64,000 nucleotides of DNA. Source: Amphibalanus amphitrite (Eukaryota > Arthropoda > Thecostraca > Balanomorpha > Balanidae). Under the pieces are notes generated by a model that had not been told where the DNA came from, did not search any database, and saw nothing but the letters and a program-made list of their open reading frames with translations. The position numbers were made by a program, and so were the translations under genes. The stretch covers positions 145,897 through 209,896 of the forward strand of contig NW_024882729.1 of NCBI RefSeq assembly GCF_019059575.1, read 5' to 3'. The stretch's first letter is position 1; each line of letters starts with the position of its first letter. Shown here in pieces: positions 41,308 to 52,900 of this stretch.

Positions 41308-42100
41308 TAAAACTTGTCATAGCTGACCTTTGATTCAAGTCAAATCTCATGACACCAGCCGCATTTTCAGGTCAGGTCAGGTCATTGACCTAATATGCCA
41401 AGTGAACCTCTGCACGGTCCCAAAATGCCGTAACTTCGCAGGAACCCCAGCGCCCGCTAAAAGATTTCAAACGAAAAGGTCATGTTGCATATCAGTCGAT
41501 CCGCAACGTCGAGCCGAACACATCTAAGGCATTTTCAGCGCTCTAGCACGCCTCTATCAGAAGTAATTAGCGAAAAACTGTTAGATTCTGTTTGTGACCT
41601 GAGATGACCTCGGGGACATAACGAGGGGTCACAGTTGCCATTTTCCGGTTCAGTGTGTCCATTTTACCTACATCTCGATGTTTGAGAGTGTATAGAATAG
41701 CGTTCGTGCAAAACAGACGCTTTTCAATTTTCTCCCATTGACTTATAGGTAATGCAGAGGTCGCAAAATTGACCTGACCTTAGGTCACCGATATCAAAAT
41801 TCCGAGATATAAATTTTATAGATAATGTTGCTCTTATCAACCGCTGAAATTTTCAAGGCAATCGATCAGTCGGTGTAGCTATGACGAGCATTCTTATTTT
41901 TTTCTGAGGTGAGGTCACTTGGCGTGACCTGGTGACCTGACCTAAGGCGACCTGGGTCTGACATTTTCACAACATGTGCGAAAAAGATGCACGAACAGGT
42001 GTGCCAAAAACGGCTGCGCGGAGCGCCGCCGTTTTTGAGATATCTGCGAAAAACTGCAGGGGGGGGGGTGTTCAAACACCCCCGGCCCGGCGCGGGTTAA
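41308..42100. mobile_element. Chimeric piggyBac-like MITE remnant
   Basis: Left part (CTTGTCATAGCTGACCTTTG, AAGTGAACCTCTGCACGGTC) matches the element at 56499-57548. From about 41460 on (AGGTCATGTTGCATATCAGT onward) it matches the element at 46651-47852. Ends GGCCCGGCGCGGGTTAA with TTAA at 42097-42100. Confidence 0.6.
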
Positions 42101-42637
42101 CATTAGCCCCATGGGCGTTGCATGGAAATAATGGGACCAAAAGTCGGCAGTGCCCCCCCCCCCCTTAATTGAAGGCGTTCCGTCGGCGTCGCTACTGCTA
42201 TCGCGTTTCTGATCTCCAAATGCATCTGATAGATTTTTTGTTGAAAAAAAAATCATTTTTTTTTTTTTAATTTGCCTTGACATATTGAAAAATTCGAAGT
42301 ACAAGTTCGGTACCCTCAGGGTATCTGTATCTCAGGCATTTACCAAGGAATGCGTAAACCAAAAATGAGCCTGATCGGACTTGTTAGCCGGCGGCCAGAG
42401 CCTAAATTGCGAACGAGCCAAAATGCTGATAATTTTTGCTCATGACCTCTGACCTCTGACGCCATCAGTGACCTCAAGGTTTTTTTAGAAATATAGATCA
42501 CGTTGAGCGAAATCGAATGCCGTTTGAATTTTGAAAATCGGCCCGTTAGATCTCGAGATATCAGGGGGGTCGTAAACAGCCCCCCCCCCCCCTGCCACTA
42601 ATAGGGGTAGCCAGGAGCCTGCCACTAATAGGGTTAA
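42097..42637. mobile_element. piggyBac-like MITE abutting the previous one
   Basis: Shares TTAA 42097-42100 with its neighbour and ends CACTAATAGGGTTAA at 42634-42637. A palindromic (G)n-TCGTAAACAG-(C)n block is near the right end. The left terminus is poorly matched to the right, so the left boundary is tentative. Confidence 0.5.
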
Positions 42638-42878
42638 ATAGTCGATATTTCGCGTCCTGGCCAGTTTTTGGCCAGAGTTAAAACACGGTGCAATGCAGTC
42701 AGTGTCCTCCATTCGCCATTTAGCTCTGGTCCCCTGAAGCAGGCAACAGGCGAAACGCACCTCACTGATCCGGCAGAGCGCCACCAGCTCCACGTTGACC
42801 CCGGGTGGGCTACCACACCGGAGAACACCGCTAGCCGGTCAGCACCCCTCTCAGAGTCACAGGTCGGCGAGAACATAG

Positions 42879-43838
42879 AGTTATGCTACACCACCACCAG
42901 TCCACACCAGTCCAACAGTCACTCTCCAGACTCCACCACCTCCATCAGATGACATCCCTACTAGAGTTGCAAAATTTTCCCAATGGGCTGCTACCGGCAC
43001 CGCCCCGCCCCAAAAAATTTTCTGGGATACCGGCATGCTACCACGCCACAAAAAAAAAAACCGCCAAATTACCGGCATACTAAAAAACCTGCATTCTTGT
43101 TTCTGGCTTACCCTTACATGCCACATTGCCACATTTTGGCAATTTCAGTAACCGCCCCACCCAGCAGCCACCCATTGTCCAACCAAAACTACCAGCATTA
43201 CTAATTGGTTGTGCTTTTGCAACATGAATGAGTATTACCTATAGTCAAAATTGATGTGAAAATGATCAACGATTAAAACGATTAACGATTAAAAACTTTC
43301 CCAGAATTGAATGAGTATTCTTCCTTTGATAAACCACAGTAGATTTTTGACAATGCCAATTAGAGCCAAACTTGTGAAATGCTGAGGTTCATATGTTACC
43401 TCTACCCTTAGCAATGAACTTCTACCACAACATGTATTTTGCAGTGGCTAAGATTGCTGTTAATACAATTCAATAGCCTCTTAGTGTCCAAAGTTTGAGT
43501 CATATGCTGATAATTTTTTGGTGGAAAATCAAAAATACCGGCATGCTTCCGGCAAGACATGCCAGATACCACGAAAAAACCTGCGGTAGTGAAAAATTAC
43601 CGGCATGCCGGTAGTGCGGTAGGGAAATTTTGCAACTCTAATCCCTAGTATATCCGCTCGTTTGGCACGTTATCGTGAACTGTTCAGTCGAATGAAACAA
43701 GAATTAACGGCGCAAAGACTCGAGAACATGACTAGCCGCGACGTTATGGCCGATCCAGAGCTAGCCTACTACTTACGCGAAAAGCAAAGGATCGAGCCGT
43801 GGACGCAGCAAGTCCAGAGGTTCCAAGAAGGTCGCTAA
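42879..43838 (+). pseudogene. Unknown short reading frame split by a hAT MITE
   Basis: Left of the MITE one frame reads TPPPVHTSPTVTLQTPPPPS then DDIP. Right of it, in the frame that continues if the MITE and one target copy are ignored, come SISARLARYRELFSRMKQEL, TAQRLENMTSRDVMADPEL and AYYLREKQRIEPWTQQVQRF, with a TAA at 43836. The C-terminal part is charged and probably helical. An in-frame stop at 42876 and an AG just before 42879 mean the left part would be an exon start or the frame is already dead. I do not recognise the protein. It is either a coding remnant of a repeat or a disrupted host exon. Confidence 0.35.
42962..43640. mobile_element. hAT-like MITE (679 bp)
   Basis: Left TAGAGTTGCAAAATTTTCCC, right GGGAAATTTTGCAACTCTA. 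Flanked by ATCCCTAC (42954-42961) and ATCCCTAG (43641-43648), an 8-bp duplication with one mismatch. Subterminal ACCGGCATGC motifs occur in both orientations near both ends. Confidence 0.85.
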
Positions 43839-44380
43839 CACCGTGTGGAAGAAACGCCGCGTTGTGAACAAGAAGTCGTGCTAAATGTTCCATCTCTCGT
43901 AACAATCATACGCCAGTTTTGAAATTTTGTTGTGCTTTGCACCTGCATAGCCATTCACCCACCCCGTTTCCCGATAAATAGACGGCTATGATATGGTAAA
44001 AACGATTTTTTTATGCTTTCAATGCACACTTATCACCAGCACAGTGACTTGGGGTCACATATAACCATAACCATCGGATTCGGCGTGAAAAATAAGCAAT
44101 AAGATAATAAAAAATAAAATAAATAAAAATAAATAATAAAAATAATACATACCGGCCATAGGTCGTCAAAAATAGCGGAATATGCCTGAAATGTCTCGTT
44201 AGTGGAATAAATAACCCGGTTTACATAGGTAACATATTTGACGAGGCTCTAGCTCGTTAATTTGGCGATAATTTCGATGCAGTGGTCTTTAAACATTTAG
44301 AGGGGATCATTTTGTAAATTGTTAAGCACCATTGGCATCTCATGCAACATCACGGACGGAGATATAAGCTTGCAACAAAC
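43839..44380. other. AT-rich intergenic stretch
   Basis: Contains an A/T simple repeat (AATAAAATAAATAAAAATAA, about 44105-44140). No gene seen. Confidence 0.45.
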
Positions 44381-44384
44381 CCAT

Positions 44385-44515
44385 GTAAACGCGTCTAATG
44401 TCTCGGTATCGAAATTCCACTATCTGGCAACTAGCCCTATGTAAACGCGGCTAATGTCTCGGTACCGGAATTCCACTACCTATCTGGCAACTAACCCTAT
44501 ATGTAAACGTGGCTA
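44385..44515. repeat. Short tandem repeat, ~60-bp unit
   Basis: Unit with CCACTATCTGGCAACTAGCC and CTATGTAAACGCGGCTAATG, about two and a half copies. A single related copy is at about 2060-2135 inside the hAT-like element and another fragment is near 44195. Confidence 0.7.
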
Positions 44516-44520
44516 ATATA

Positions 44521-44850
44521 AGTGTAAACTGAAAAAAACGTAAAGAAAAAAATAACCGTCCCCGGTCGTTCGACCCACCCGAACGCAAGGCTGCAGGTCA
44601 CCACCGAGGTCGCCACCATGCCTCGGCCGCTCCGTCCCTCTGCCAGGCTTCGTCCCCGAGTCCAGACCTCGACTGACGGACACGGCCGCCACCCCGCGAC
44701 CGACGACCCTTGGGACCGTCGGGGTGCCGGGAACCCGTCGGACCGACGACCCCGCGCTGCGTCCGCCGTGTCCCCGCCGGCGAACCATAGTAGGTAGGTA
44801 CCCGTCCCGAGTATATCAGTGACGGCGACCAACGCGACGATTAACTCGCG
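44521..44850. other. GC-rich unique segment, unassigned
   Basis: High GC (CGACCGACGACCCTTGGGAC), flanked by repeats. Open frames on the minus strand are Arg/Gly-rich and have no domain. Superficially like an rDNA spacer, but no conserved rRNA core is recognisable. Confidence 0.3.
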
Positions 44851-44856
44851 ACCAAA

Positions 44857-45001
44857 GGCTGAAACAGACTTCTTTTCCTCATTTACGAAATCGCATGAGA
44901 GCCTATTCAAATACATTACCTATCATTCTGCCCCTATGAATCGCATTGAATAGGCTCTCGCATGCGATTTCCTGCAACTGCGGGAAGAGCCTGTTTCAGG
45001 C
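44857..45001. mobile_element. Hairpin MITE, GGCTGAAACAGACTC family, copy 2
   Basis: GGCTGAAACAGACTTCTTTT at the left and AAGAGCCTGTTTCAGG at the right, with AATCGCATGAGAGCCTATTC and its inverse inside; a shorter loop than the copy at 36548. Confidence 0.75.
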
Positions 45002-45373
45002 TGAACGAGGTTCCGCGCCAATTTCACGCCGACGCCCCCCCCCCCCCCGCCTAAGATCTCGAAAATAAAGAAAGCTAACGACAAGCGTTAAACGGCATGG
45101 GATACAGGCGGACAAGATCTAGGTACTAGTTATTTGTACGAAGGTTATTTTCATGTCAGGTCAAAGATGACGTCACAGGGGTCAAAGTAGTCAAAATAAC
45201 AGCGCTACATAGAGGTAGTTTTTTGCGAATAACCTTCTTTTAAAGAAGTGTTCTTTATAATGTTTTTACCTATGTCATTGATCTAATCAAGCTAGGACAA
45301 AAATAACCGTGCATGCCATCAGGAACCAGATTCGTCAATCCACATCGAAAATTATATGAGTTGACCTCAATGC

Positions 45374-46557
45374 TTAACCTTCGCCCCAGTGGGGGGGGGG
45401 GGCATATGTTACCACCCTGTCGCGTTTTTTGCGTGTGAATAAAAAACCGCGGCGCGTAGCGCCGCGCCGCTTGGGGTAGCTTTTGGTACATCAATTTTGG
45501 ACAATGTGTGAAATTTTTGACCCCAGGTCATGTCAGGTCAGGTCACCAGGTCAAGTTAACTGACCAAGCCTTAAAAAAAGTTTGCAATCATGTCCAGCCT
45601 GCAGTGTTTGTCAGAAAGGTTTGAAACTTGGTGGATTGCATGCTGTTATTGGCGCCTACAATTTGTATATCTCGGATTTTTGATATCCGTGACCTAAGGT
45701 CAGGTCGGTGGCGTGACCTTTCCATTACAAGTCAATGGAGAAAAATGAAAATGCCTCTAGATCCGTGTGTACGCATCGGAACAGTCCAAGTATTTCAGAA
45801 TCACAATGATTTAGTCCACTCGTGATGACCAAGGTGCAATTTTTGCTGATAGCCTCTAGACAGGTCATCCGAGGTCACTTGAGGCTACAAACAGTTTTTT
45901 GCCAATAACTCGCGATTGGAAAGAGATAGAACGCTGGGGATGGTCTCATTGTGTTTGTCTTGTTGAGACGCGTCGACTGATATGCAACATGACCTTTTCC
46001 GGTAAGGTCATGACCTTGACCTGAGGTCAAATTTTCAAGTTGACCTTTCAAGGTCAAATTATAGTTCATTCGACGCGTCTCGGCGAGGGGAACACGATTC
46101 TGGCAATAGAAATGTCGTGGCTTTTTGTAGTCGAAAGTTATTGTCGAAAAACATTTTTCGTAAAACAGCTATTTTTGGAGTTTTTGCCCTCTGGAGGCTA
46201 AACCGTTGACCTGAGGTCAATATTGATAATGACCTTTTCAAAAGAAGAGTTCAAAAGCTATCGTTTGCTCTTCCATGCGTTTTTCTAGCTACCATAGTTC
46301 CTGAGATAGCGGCATGTTTTCTGAAAAATATAATGACAATTGGCAAATTTTGACCTTTGATGACCTCTGGTGACCCCAATATTGCTCCAAGGTCAAAAAT
46401 GACCGAAATACTTTCAAACGTACGCATTGAGAGCTATCGACTGCTTTTTACCGCGTCTTTCTAGCCCTCTTAGTTTTCGAGTTAGAGGTGGGTGGTAACA
46501 TATGCCCCCCCTCACTAGGGCGAAGTTGGCTGAGACCGCCACTGGGGCGCGGGTTAA
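45374..46557. mobile_element. piggyBac-like MITE
   Basis: TTAACCTTCGCCCCAGTGGG at the left, CCACTGGGGCGCGGGTTAA at the right, TTAA at both ends. Palindrome core CATATGTTACC lies next to the G and C runs. Many AGGTCA/TGACCT half-sites (about 45520-45545, 45690-45720, 46000-46060). Confidence 0.8.
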
Positions 46558-46650
46558 GTTCAAAGATTGATTCTAGTAGGTCGTCATGCCAATCATTCTA
46601 TGTGCCTTGACGAGCTGAACGCTATGACATCATTAGCGCGGCTGTACCTA

Positions 46651-47852
46651 TTAACCCGCGCCCTGCTGGGGGTCCTGGATTTCCACGCCCTGCTGGGGGG
46701 GGGGGTGTTTGAACCCCCCCCCCCTTCTAACTCGGCTCCTGGGCCACGTAGCGATACGCGGAAGGCGGCGTTCGAAAGAGCGTCAAAAATAATGAGGAAA
46801 TCACTTCGGTCAATTTTTTGGTCAGGTCAAAGGTCAGGTCACCAGAGGTCATTGAAGGCAAAATTTCGCCGATTTCCAGGTCGAAGGTCGACAATTTCCA
46901 AGAAGCCAACGCATAACTCGGGAACCAATAGAGCTACAGCGCCGCGGAAAAGCGCATTCGATAGCCCTATTAACGCCCTTTCTGAGTAATTCTCTCAGAT
47001 TTGACCTAACGTCAACGGTTTTGCCTGCAGGGGGCAAAAACTGCAAAAATAGCCGACTTTTTCGGAAACAGTTTTTCTGCAATAACTTTTGACCCAAGCC
47101 TTGTACGAGCTTACTTGTACAGGCATCGTGTTCCTCTCGTCAAGACGCATCGAATGAACTATAACTTGACCTTGAAAGGTCAACTTGAAAATTTGACCTC
47201 AGGTCAAGGTCATGACCTGACCGGAAAGGGTCATGTTGCATATCAGTCGATCCGTATCGTCAAGCTGAACACATCTAAGGCGTTTTCATCGCTCTAGCAT
47301 GCCTCTATCAAAAGTTATTTTCGAAAAACTGTTAGATACCATTCGTGACCTAAGATGACCTCAGGGCATAAACAGGGGTCACGGACACCATTTTCATGTT
47401 CAGTGTGTCTAAACCACTTGTAATTCAGTGTTTGGGAGTGTTTATAATGTCTTTCGTCCAAAAGAGGCGCATTTCAATTTTCTCCCATTGACTTATAATG
47501 GGGAGGTCGCAAAATTGACCTGACCTTAGGTCATCGATATCAAAATTCTGAGATATACATTTTGTACATGCTATTGCTCTTAGCAATCGCTGAAAGTTTC
47601 AAAGCGATCGGTCACTCGGTGTAGCTATGACAGACATTGAAACTTTTTATGAGGTGAAGTCACTTCAAGTGACCTGGTGACCTGACCTTGAATGACCTTG
47701 GTCTGAAATTTTCACAACATGTGTAGAATTGATGTATGATAAGGTGTACCAAAAACGGCGGCGCTCCGCGCCGCCGTTTTTGAGATATTCGCGAAAAACC
47801 ACAAGGGGGGGTGTTCAAACACCCCCCCCCCCCCCCAGCAGGGCGCGGGTTA
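46651..47852. mobile_element. piggyBac-like MITE
   Basis: TTAACCCGCGCCCTGCTGGG and CCAGCAGGGCGCGGGTTAA, TTAA at 46651-46654 and 47849-47852. GGGGGTGTTTGAACCCCC lies subterminally at both ends. Contains half-site arrays (TGACCTCAGGTCAAGGTCAT, about 47196-47216). Confidence 0.85.
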
Positions 47853-47894
47853 ACGCCAATACGAGCGGGGGCATGGCGAGGGCTAGGTCATCAA

Positions 47895-48812
47895 TTATCC
47901 CTCGCCCGCACATGCCATTTTCCCATCCTAGAACGCACATGGGGGGGGGGGGTGGTTGCCACCCCCCCCGCGCCATTTCGTTCCTGTTGGAGATAGAGCT
48001 TAGCAGTAAAGACCAAAAAGATTCTTTGGGAAGAGACGAATCCAATGATACCCAGTTTTACCTTCTCAGGTCAGTCATTGACCTTCCAGGTCAGGTCAAA
48101 CTAAAAAATGTTGCTGTTTTGGGTCACCGTTGGATATCAAGTGCGCTGCTTATCAAATACCGATGACGATGCTGTTTTCTGGTGCCAAGCCAGCTAGAAC
48201 CTCTTTGTCACACTATCCGACCAGAATTTTGCTGCTGAGGTCATTTCAGGTCAAGTTAGGTCAAGGTCAATTATATGTGTTTGTATGTCTGTGTGTGTCT
48301 GTGTGTATACTGATGTGTGCACCGATTGTTTTTGGGTCCATATCTCATGAAATCATGATCTGAGAAGCTTTTACCAAAAATGCAGTCAAAAAACTTCACA
48401 AAAAGTAAATTCAGCTTGCCTAAAACGCAATTATCTTAGATGACCTAGGTTGACCTTGACCCTGACCTTGACCCCTGTACATCGTCAAACAACATGTTCC
48501 ATGATAGGTGGGAGGTAAGACAGGCAAAAAAGGCCGAAATCAGGGTGTCAAAAGCTCACAAGGCCCATGGCAAACGCAAGATGTTGAGAATTGGCCATTT
48601 GGGTCATGACATGACCTGAAAAACAAGGTCATATCTCCGAAACCAAAAATCACAGCAACTTGAAATTTTCAGTGGACATCATGAAAGGATAGACGAGCAG
48701 CTATACGAAAAATCAGCCTTCTAGCTCTAAAAATGTTGAGTGCAGAGCAGAAAGACTGCCTGGGGGGGGGGGGTGGCAACCACCCCCCCCCCCATGTGCG
48801 GGCGAGGGTTAT
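47895..48812. mobile_element. piggyBac-like MITE flanked by TTAT
   Basis: Left TTATCCCTCGCCCGCACATG, right CATGTGCGGGCGAGGGTTAT. The flanking tetramer is TTAT at both ends rather than TTAA. Palindrome core TGGTTGCCA between G and C runs at both ends. A (TG)n-like stretch at about 48270-48310. Confidence 0.75.
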
Positions 48813-49646
48813 CAGACCGTGCCAAGCCTGCAATGCCACTCGGCTTACAACCACGAAACCCTAATGAGCAGAACCCGGCACCACCAATACATTACCTTTT
48901 TCAGCAAAGTTGGTAGTTACGAGGACGGTCACGGAAAAAGGCCGACTCTGAGCTGAACGGCGCCTAGATCGTACGTAACATTCCCAAAAAGGTCCCGATA
49001 AACTGTCCATCACTGAGCCGAAACGCACGGCCTGTAACTAACAGGAGAGCAATGAATACGGTACGGCAAACCTTATCGCAACGTGACGCCATAAACCGTA
49101 GAAGAGCACACGTATATGGTCGTGAATATCTAATGTATGTACCAAATAGCGTGCACACTGCACAGCGCTTTATTCCATGAAGACCGGCCGTGCAGTCCAC
49201 AGCAATAAGCCAGGTCTACCACGACGAAATCGTTCGTGAGCATGAGCATGTGGTCTAACGATTTCTTAGTCTGTATCCACTTCCATAGCTAAGTGCTCCA
49301 TGTATCCACATAGGCTGAAGCTGCACTGCGCTGAAGTCCAATACGTCACAGACATGCTTGCGCACATATACCTGTATTCCACGTATAAATAAAAGCGCTA
49401 CGAGCACCCTGACAAATATCACACCCCGGCATCGGTTTCGCCCACCCGCCAGATAGTGCTCCATAGAAATAGCACCTGGCCGGAGTACACCCAGCCGACG
49501 GAGCGACTCAAACGACGCACCAGGTCAATTATTCATCGACGACTGTAGGCTTGTGTTCACAAAATGCCCTTATTGGCACATAATTGACCAATTCACAGGG
49601 TGTTTTCAACAGCCGGTTCATTCAAATTCCACCTTTGACTAGCACG
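48813..49646. other. Intergenic / dehydrogenase 3' flank
   Basis: Unique sequence with no transposon ends recognised. It lies downstream of the minus-strand dehydrogenase stop, so part is 3' UTR. A possible AATAAA on the minus strand is near 49165. No other gene seen. Confidence 0.4.
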
Positions 49647-49911
49647 CTACGATGCCACGCTGGTAACCGTCGCCGCTGCCAGGGTCACATCGACGGGAAC
49701 GTCAGCGGCCGCGCCGGTGGACTCTGTGGACGTGGACTCTGTGGATGTGGACTCGGCGGGTGTGGACTCTGTGGAAGTTTGGGCGGACTCGGCGGGTGGG
49801 GGTCTGCTGGGCCCGGCCGTCAGACCCGTCAACCGTGCACTGGTGGCCCAGAGGCGTGCTCCCAGCCGCTCGTTCAGCGCCTCCTCAGCTATCGTGGTGC
49901 CCTCGCACTCA
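49647..49911 (-). CDS. Dehydrogenase exon 7: C-terminus with Ser/Thr-rich tail
   Basis: Acceptor TTTCGGCAG, then (S)[18 protein letters not shown] and [12 protein letters not shown], which matches the 'A-x-RLW-x-x-S-x-x-h' end of RDH11-14 proteins. A further 50 or so residues follow, rich in EST/PAES repeats from a GTGGACTCTGTGGA-type 12-18-bp repeat, then [18 protein letters not shown] and stop. This tail exceeds the usual family length. The intron before it is 4.6 kb. Confidence 0.85.
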
Positions 49912-52900
49912 CTGCCGAAACGGGAGGGAAGTTGCTGTTAGACACATGCCAAAGACAGCAATATTGGCACTCGTTTATACATAACATGTTTCGATACGCG
50001 ACATTCCCTCTCACCCACTGCCGGCGCCGGAGGGAAATGTCACAGACAGCACGGCCACGGACATGTCACTCCTCAGTCCTTATCATATTGATCACACAAC
50101 TCCGGTATATAAACAACACTCGTTCACACTCATTTCCGACACGACACAACTGTCACATAAATGTCATAGACAGCACGGGCCAGTGTCACCATTTGATGCA
50201 TTCATGTACATTGTACACAACTCCTGAAGGCCACAACACATCGCAACTATATAACCATCACTTATTACCGTGTGACACGAGTATAACGCCTTTTGGGGAG
50301 ACTAACGGAGCGAGCGAGAGGGTGGGCCTTGCACGTGCGAAATTTCGAGGGGGTACCTTCAACTACCTAACTTGTACACGGTACCTTACTAACCGGTCTC
50401 AAGCGATGTGCCAAATTTGAGCACAATCGGCCCAGCCGTTCTCGAGATCTGGAAGCGGCACCCTGCACGTGCGCACGTGCAAAATGGGTCCCAACTGACT
50501 TGTGCACGGCACCCTACTAACTGCTCCGTAACCGTGTACCAAATTTGAGCGCAATGGGTCCAGCCGTTCTCGAGATCTGGAAACGACCCCTGCACGTGCG
50601 CACGTGCAGCAGCACCCCAACTCTGGCACATGGATATGCAGTGCCTAGTGGGTGCCTACCTACATGCCAACTTTCAGCGCAATCGGCCAAGTAGTTACCG
50701 AGATATTGCAACAATTACAAAACTGACACCTCTTCGTTTTGCACGTGACACGTGCATAAGGGGTCACCCACATGCATCGGAAATAGTCCAATACTTGGTA
50801 GAAGGAATGAAGCTACCCTACCAAAATAACCGCGTGTAAATCGGTCACATGGTTGCTGAGATATAAGCCTCGCAAAAGCGTCCGCACGGCCGGCCGGCCG
50901 CTCATACAGGGTGTTCACTAAAAATTGAGACAAAGTTTAGCAGGCTGTATCTTCGGTAAAAATGTACCGATTTAAACAAACGAGGCATCGTTGTAATGCA
51001 CATTGCATCTGCTGCAAACCATAGAGCGTCAACAGATTTGCCTGATTCCCGTAGGTCATTTTTTGGACATTTTCTTGTAAGTGTTTTCACAAGGTCTGGC
51101 ACCAGTGGACCGTGAATTTGGCCAATTCATGGCGGTAATGAGCAGCCAGTTGATATTTTGTATCAAATTTAAAGACACCAATATACGTAATAGCCTTCAG
51201 CAAATCACATTAGATGCTCATTTGTTAATTTCAGTCGTGGCAAATGGCTTATCGGGCCTTGTTTCAATCATGCAATTTTTACATCGGCCGGAGCCCCCAA
51301 GGCGCCCCTTGATTAGTGTGCTGGCGCGAGGTCGGACCAGAAGATCACCTTCTGGTTACATATGTTGTTCTGCATGAACCTCTAGTGCTTAATAATACAC
51401 TTGACTCAAAAAGTATCATATTGTAAAGGACCGGCCTGGAGGAATAAAGTCGAACTGATGATATGCTCTGAAATAACACACGTACCACGGCATCCAGCTT
51501 TAGCTTGGATACTAAATGGACGTTAGCTCTTGTATCATTAACATCAGCTCTTGTATCATAACATCACTACAGAATACTCCATTGTCTAGTTAATTGTCGC
51601 CCTTTGACAAAAACATGATTTTTCTTCCTTAAATAGATCGGTCTTTTTCTGCAATTTGTGGCCCTTTCTTGACCATTGGTTATTTACTTCTCTTGCCTTA
51701 TGTTGTTCCCAGTCGCTTCGAGAAATCATTTACGCCGGTTGTAAATCATCCTAGCCTCAGGTGTGATATATGTTCTTCGCTTAGGCACAATTAATACCTT
51801 ACTGATCAACAGCATTGCGCCGTGAGGTGCCAAAAAGCCCCTCCACGTGCATTTTCGGGGCCCCGACCTTTCCTTAGGTCAATATCTTCACATTTGCACC
51901 ACTTCAGATTTTCTGACTCCCACACCCACGAGAACTTTTGTCCCACCATACGGTATGTAACTAATTTCGACATTTTAAGCTTTCATTAGGTATTTATACG
52001 TGCCAGACTCTCCCATTGACGTACTATTTTGGGAAAAAGCGTGCCAATTGGCTTTCGGTGGTCCTTATTTAACCCTCGCCCGTATTGGTGTTTTTCCAGC
52101 CGCGAACGTATAGGGGGGGGGGGTCCGTTGGACCCCCCCTTGCCGTTTTGCCCCTGATCGAGCTAGAGCTTCGCGGAAAAAACGAGCGTGTTGCCCGTAA
52201 CGAGAGGAAGCCGATGATACCCAATTTTAAGGTCCTAGGTCATTGGTTGACCTTGCAGGTCAGGTCAATGACCCCAAAGGCGGGAAAATCGGGACCTGTT
52301 AGAACGTCGTAAAGTGTGGCTGCTATGGGGTTTTTCGGGGTGCTGATCACGAATATCATGTTAGTTTTGATCACAGATGATGTCTTCATGTATTTAGGCC
52401 AGGTCGGGTCATGTCAGGTCAGGTAAACCAGTAAGGGTATTCGTAGTAGGTGGCAACCGCCTCTGACAGCTTCGTAACATGTTACGAAGGCACCAAAACT
52501 ACTTCGTAAATGTTCATATGGTTGCTAAATTCGAATTCAGCTCCAAAAACTGGCCTAGAAACATGTAAAACTCGAAAAAGTGAACCGAGGTCATCGAAGG
52601 TCAGTGACCTGACCTGACCTTCAGGTGACCTTGACACCCACCCTAATGCATGGGGGCAACATCATAGCACATGTTTGAACGCTTGAAACCACGAAAAGAC
52701 TGCAAACGCGCGGCTAATGCGAGCCGACATGCGCCGAATCGCGATTCCAGCCAAACATGGTCTCGAAAAGTAGGTCACAGGTCAAAGGTCATTTGGGTCA
52801 GGGTCATGAAATTTTCAGGGTAGGTGTGAAATTGATGAACGCGAGGGTACTGAAAGTTTCGTCGCGATCGGCCGCTTTTTACGCGAGTTATTCGCGAAAA

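Noticed and set aside
44521..44850. Possible rDNA fragment or Arg/Gly-rich protein
   Set aside because: No conserved rRNA core segment could be recognised, and the frames have no domain; composition alone is not enough.
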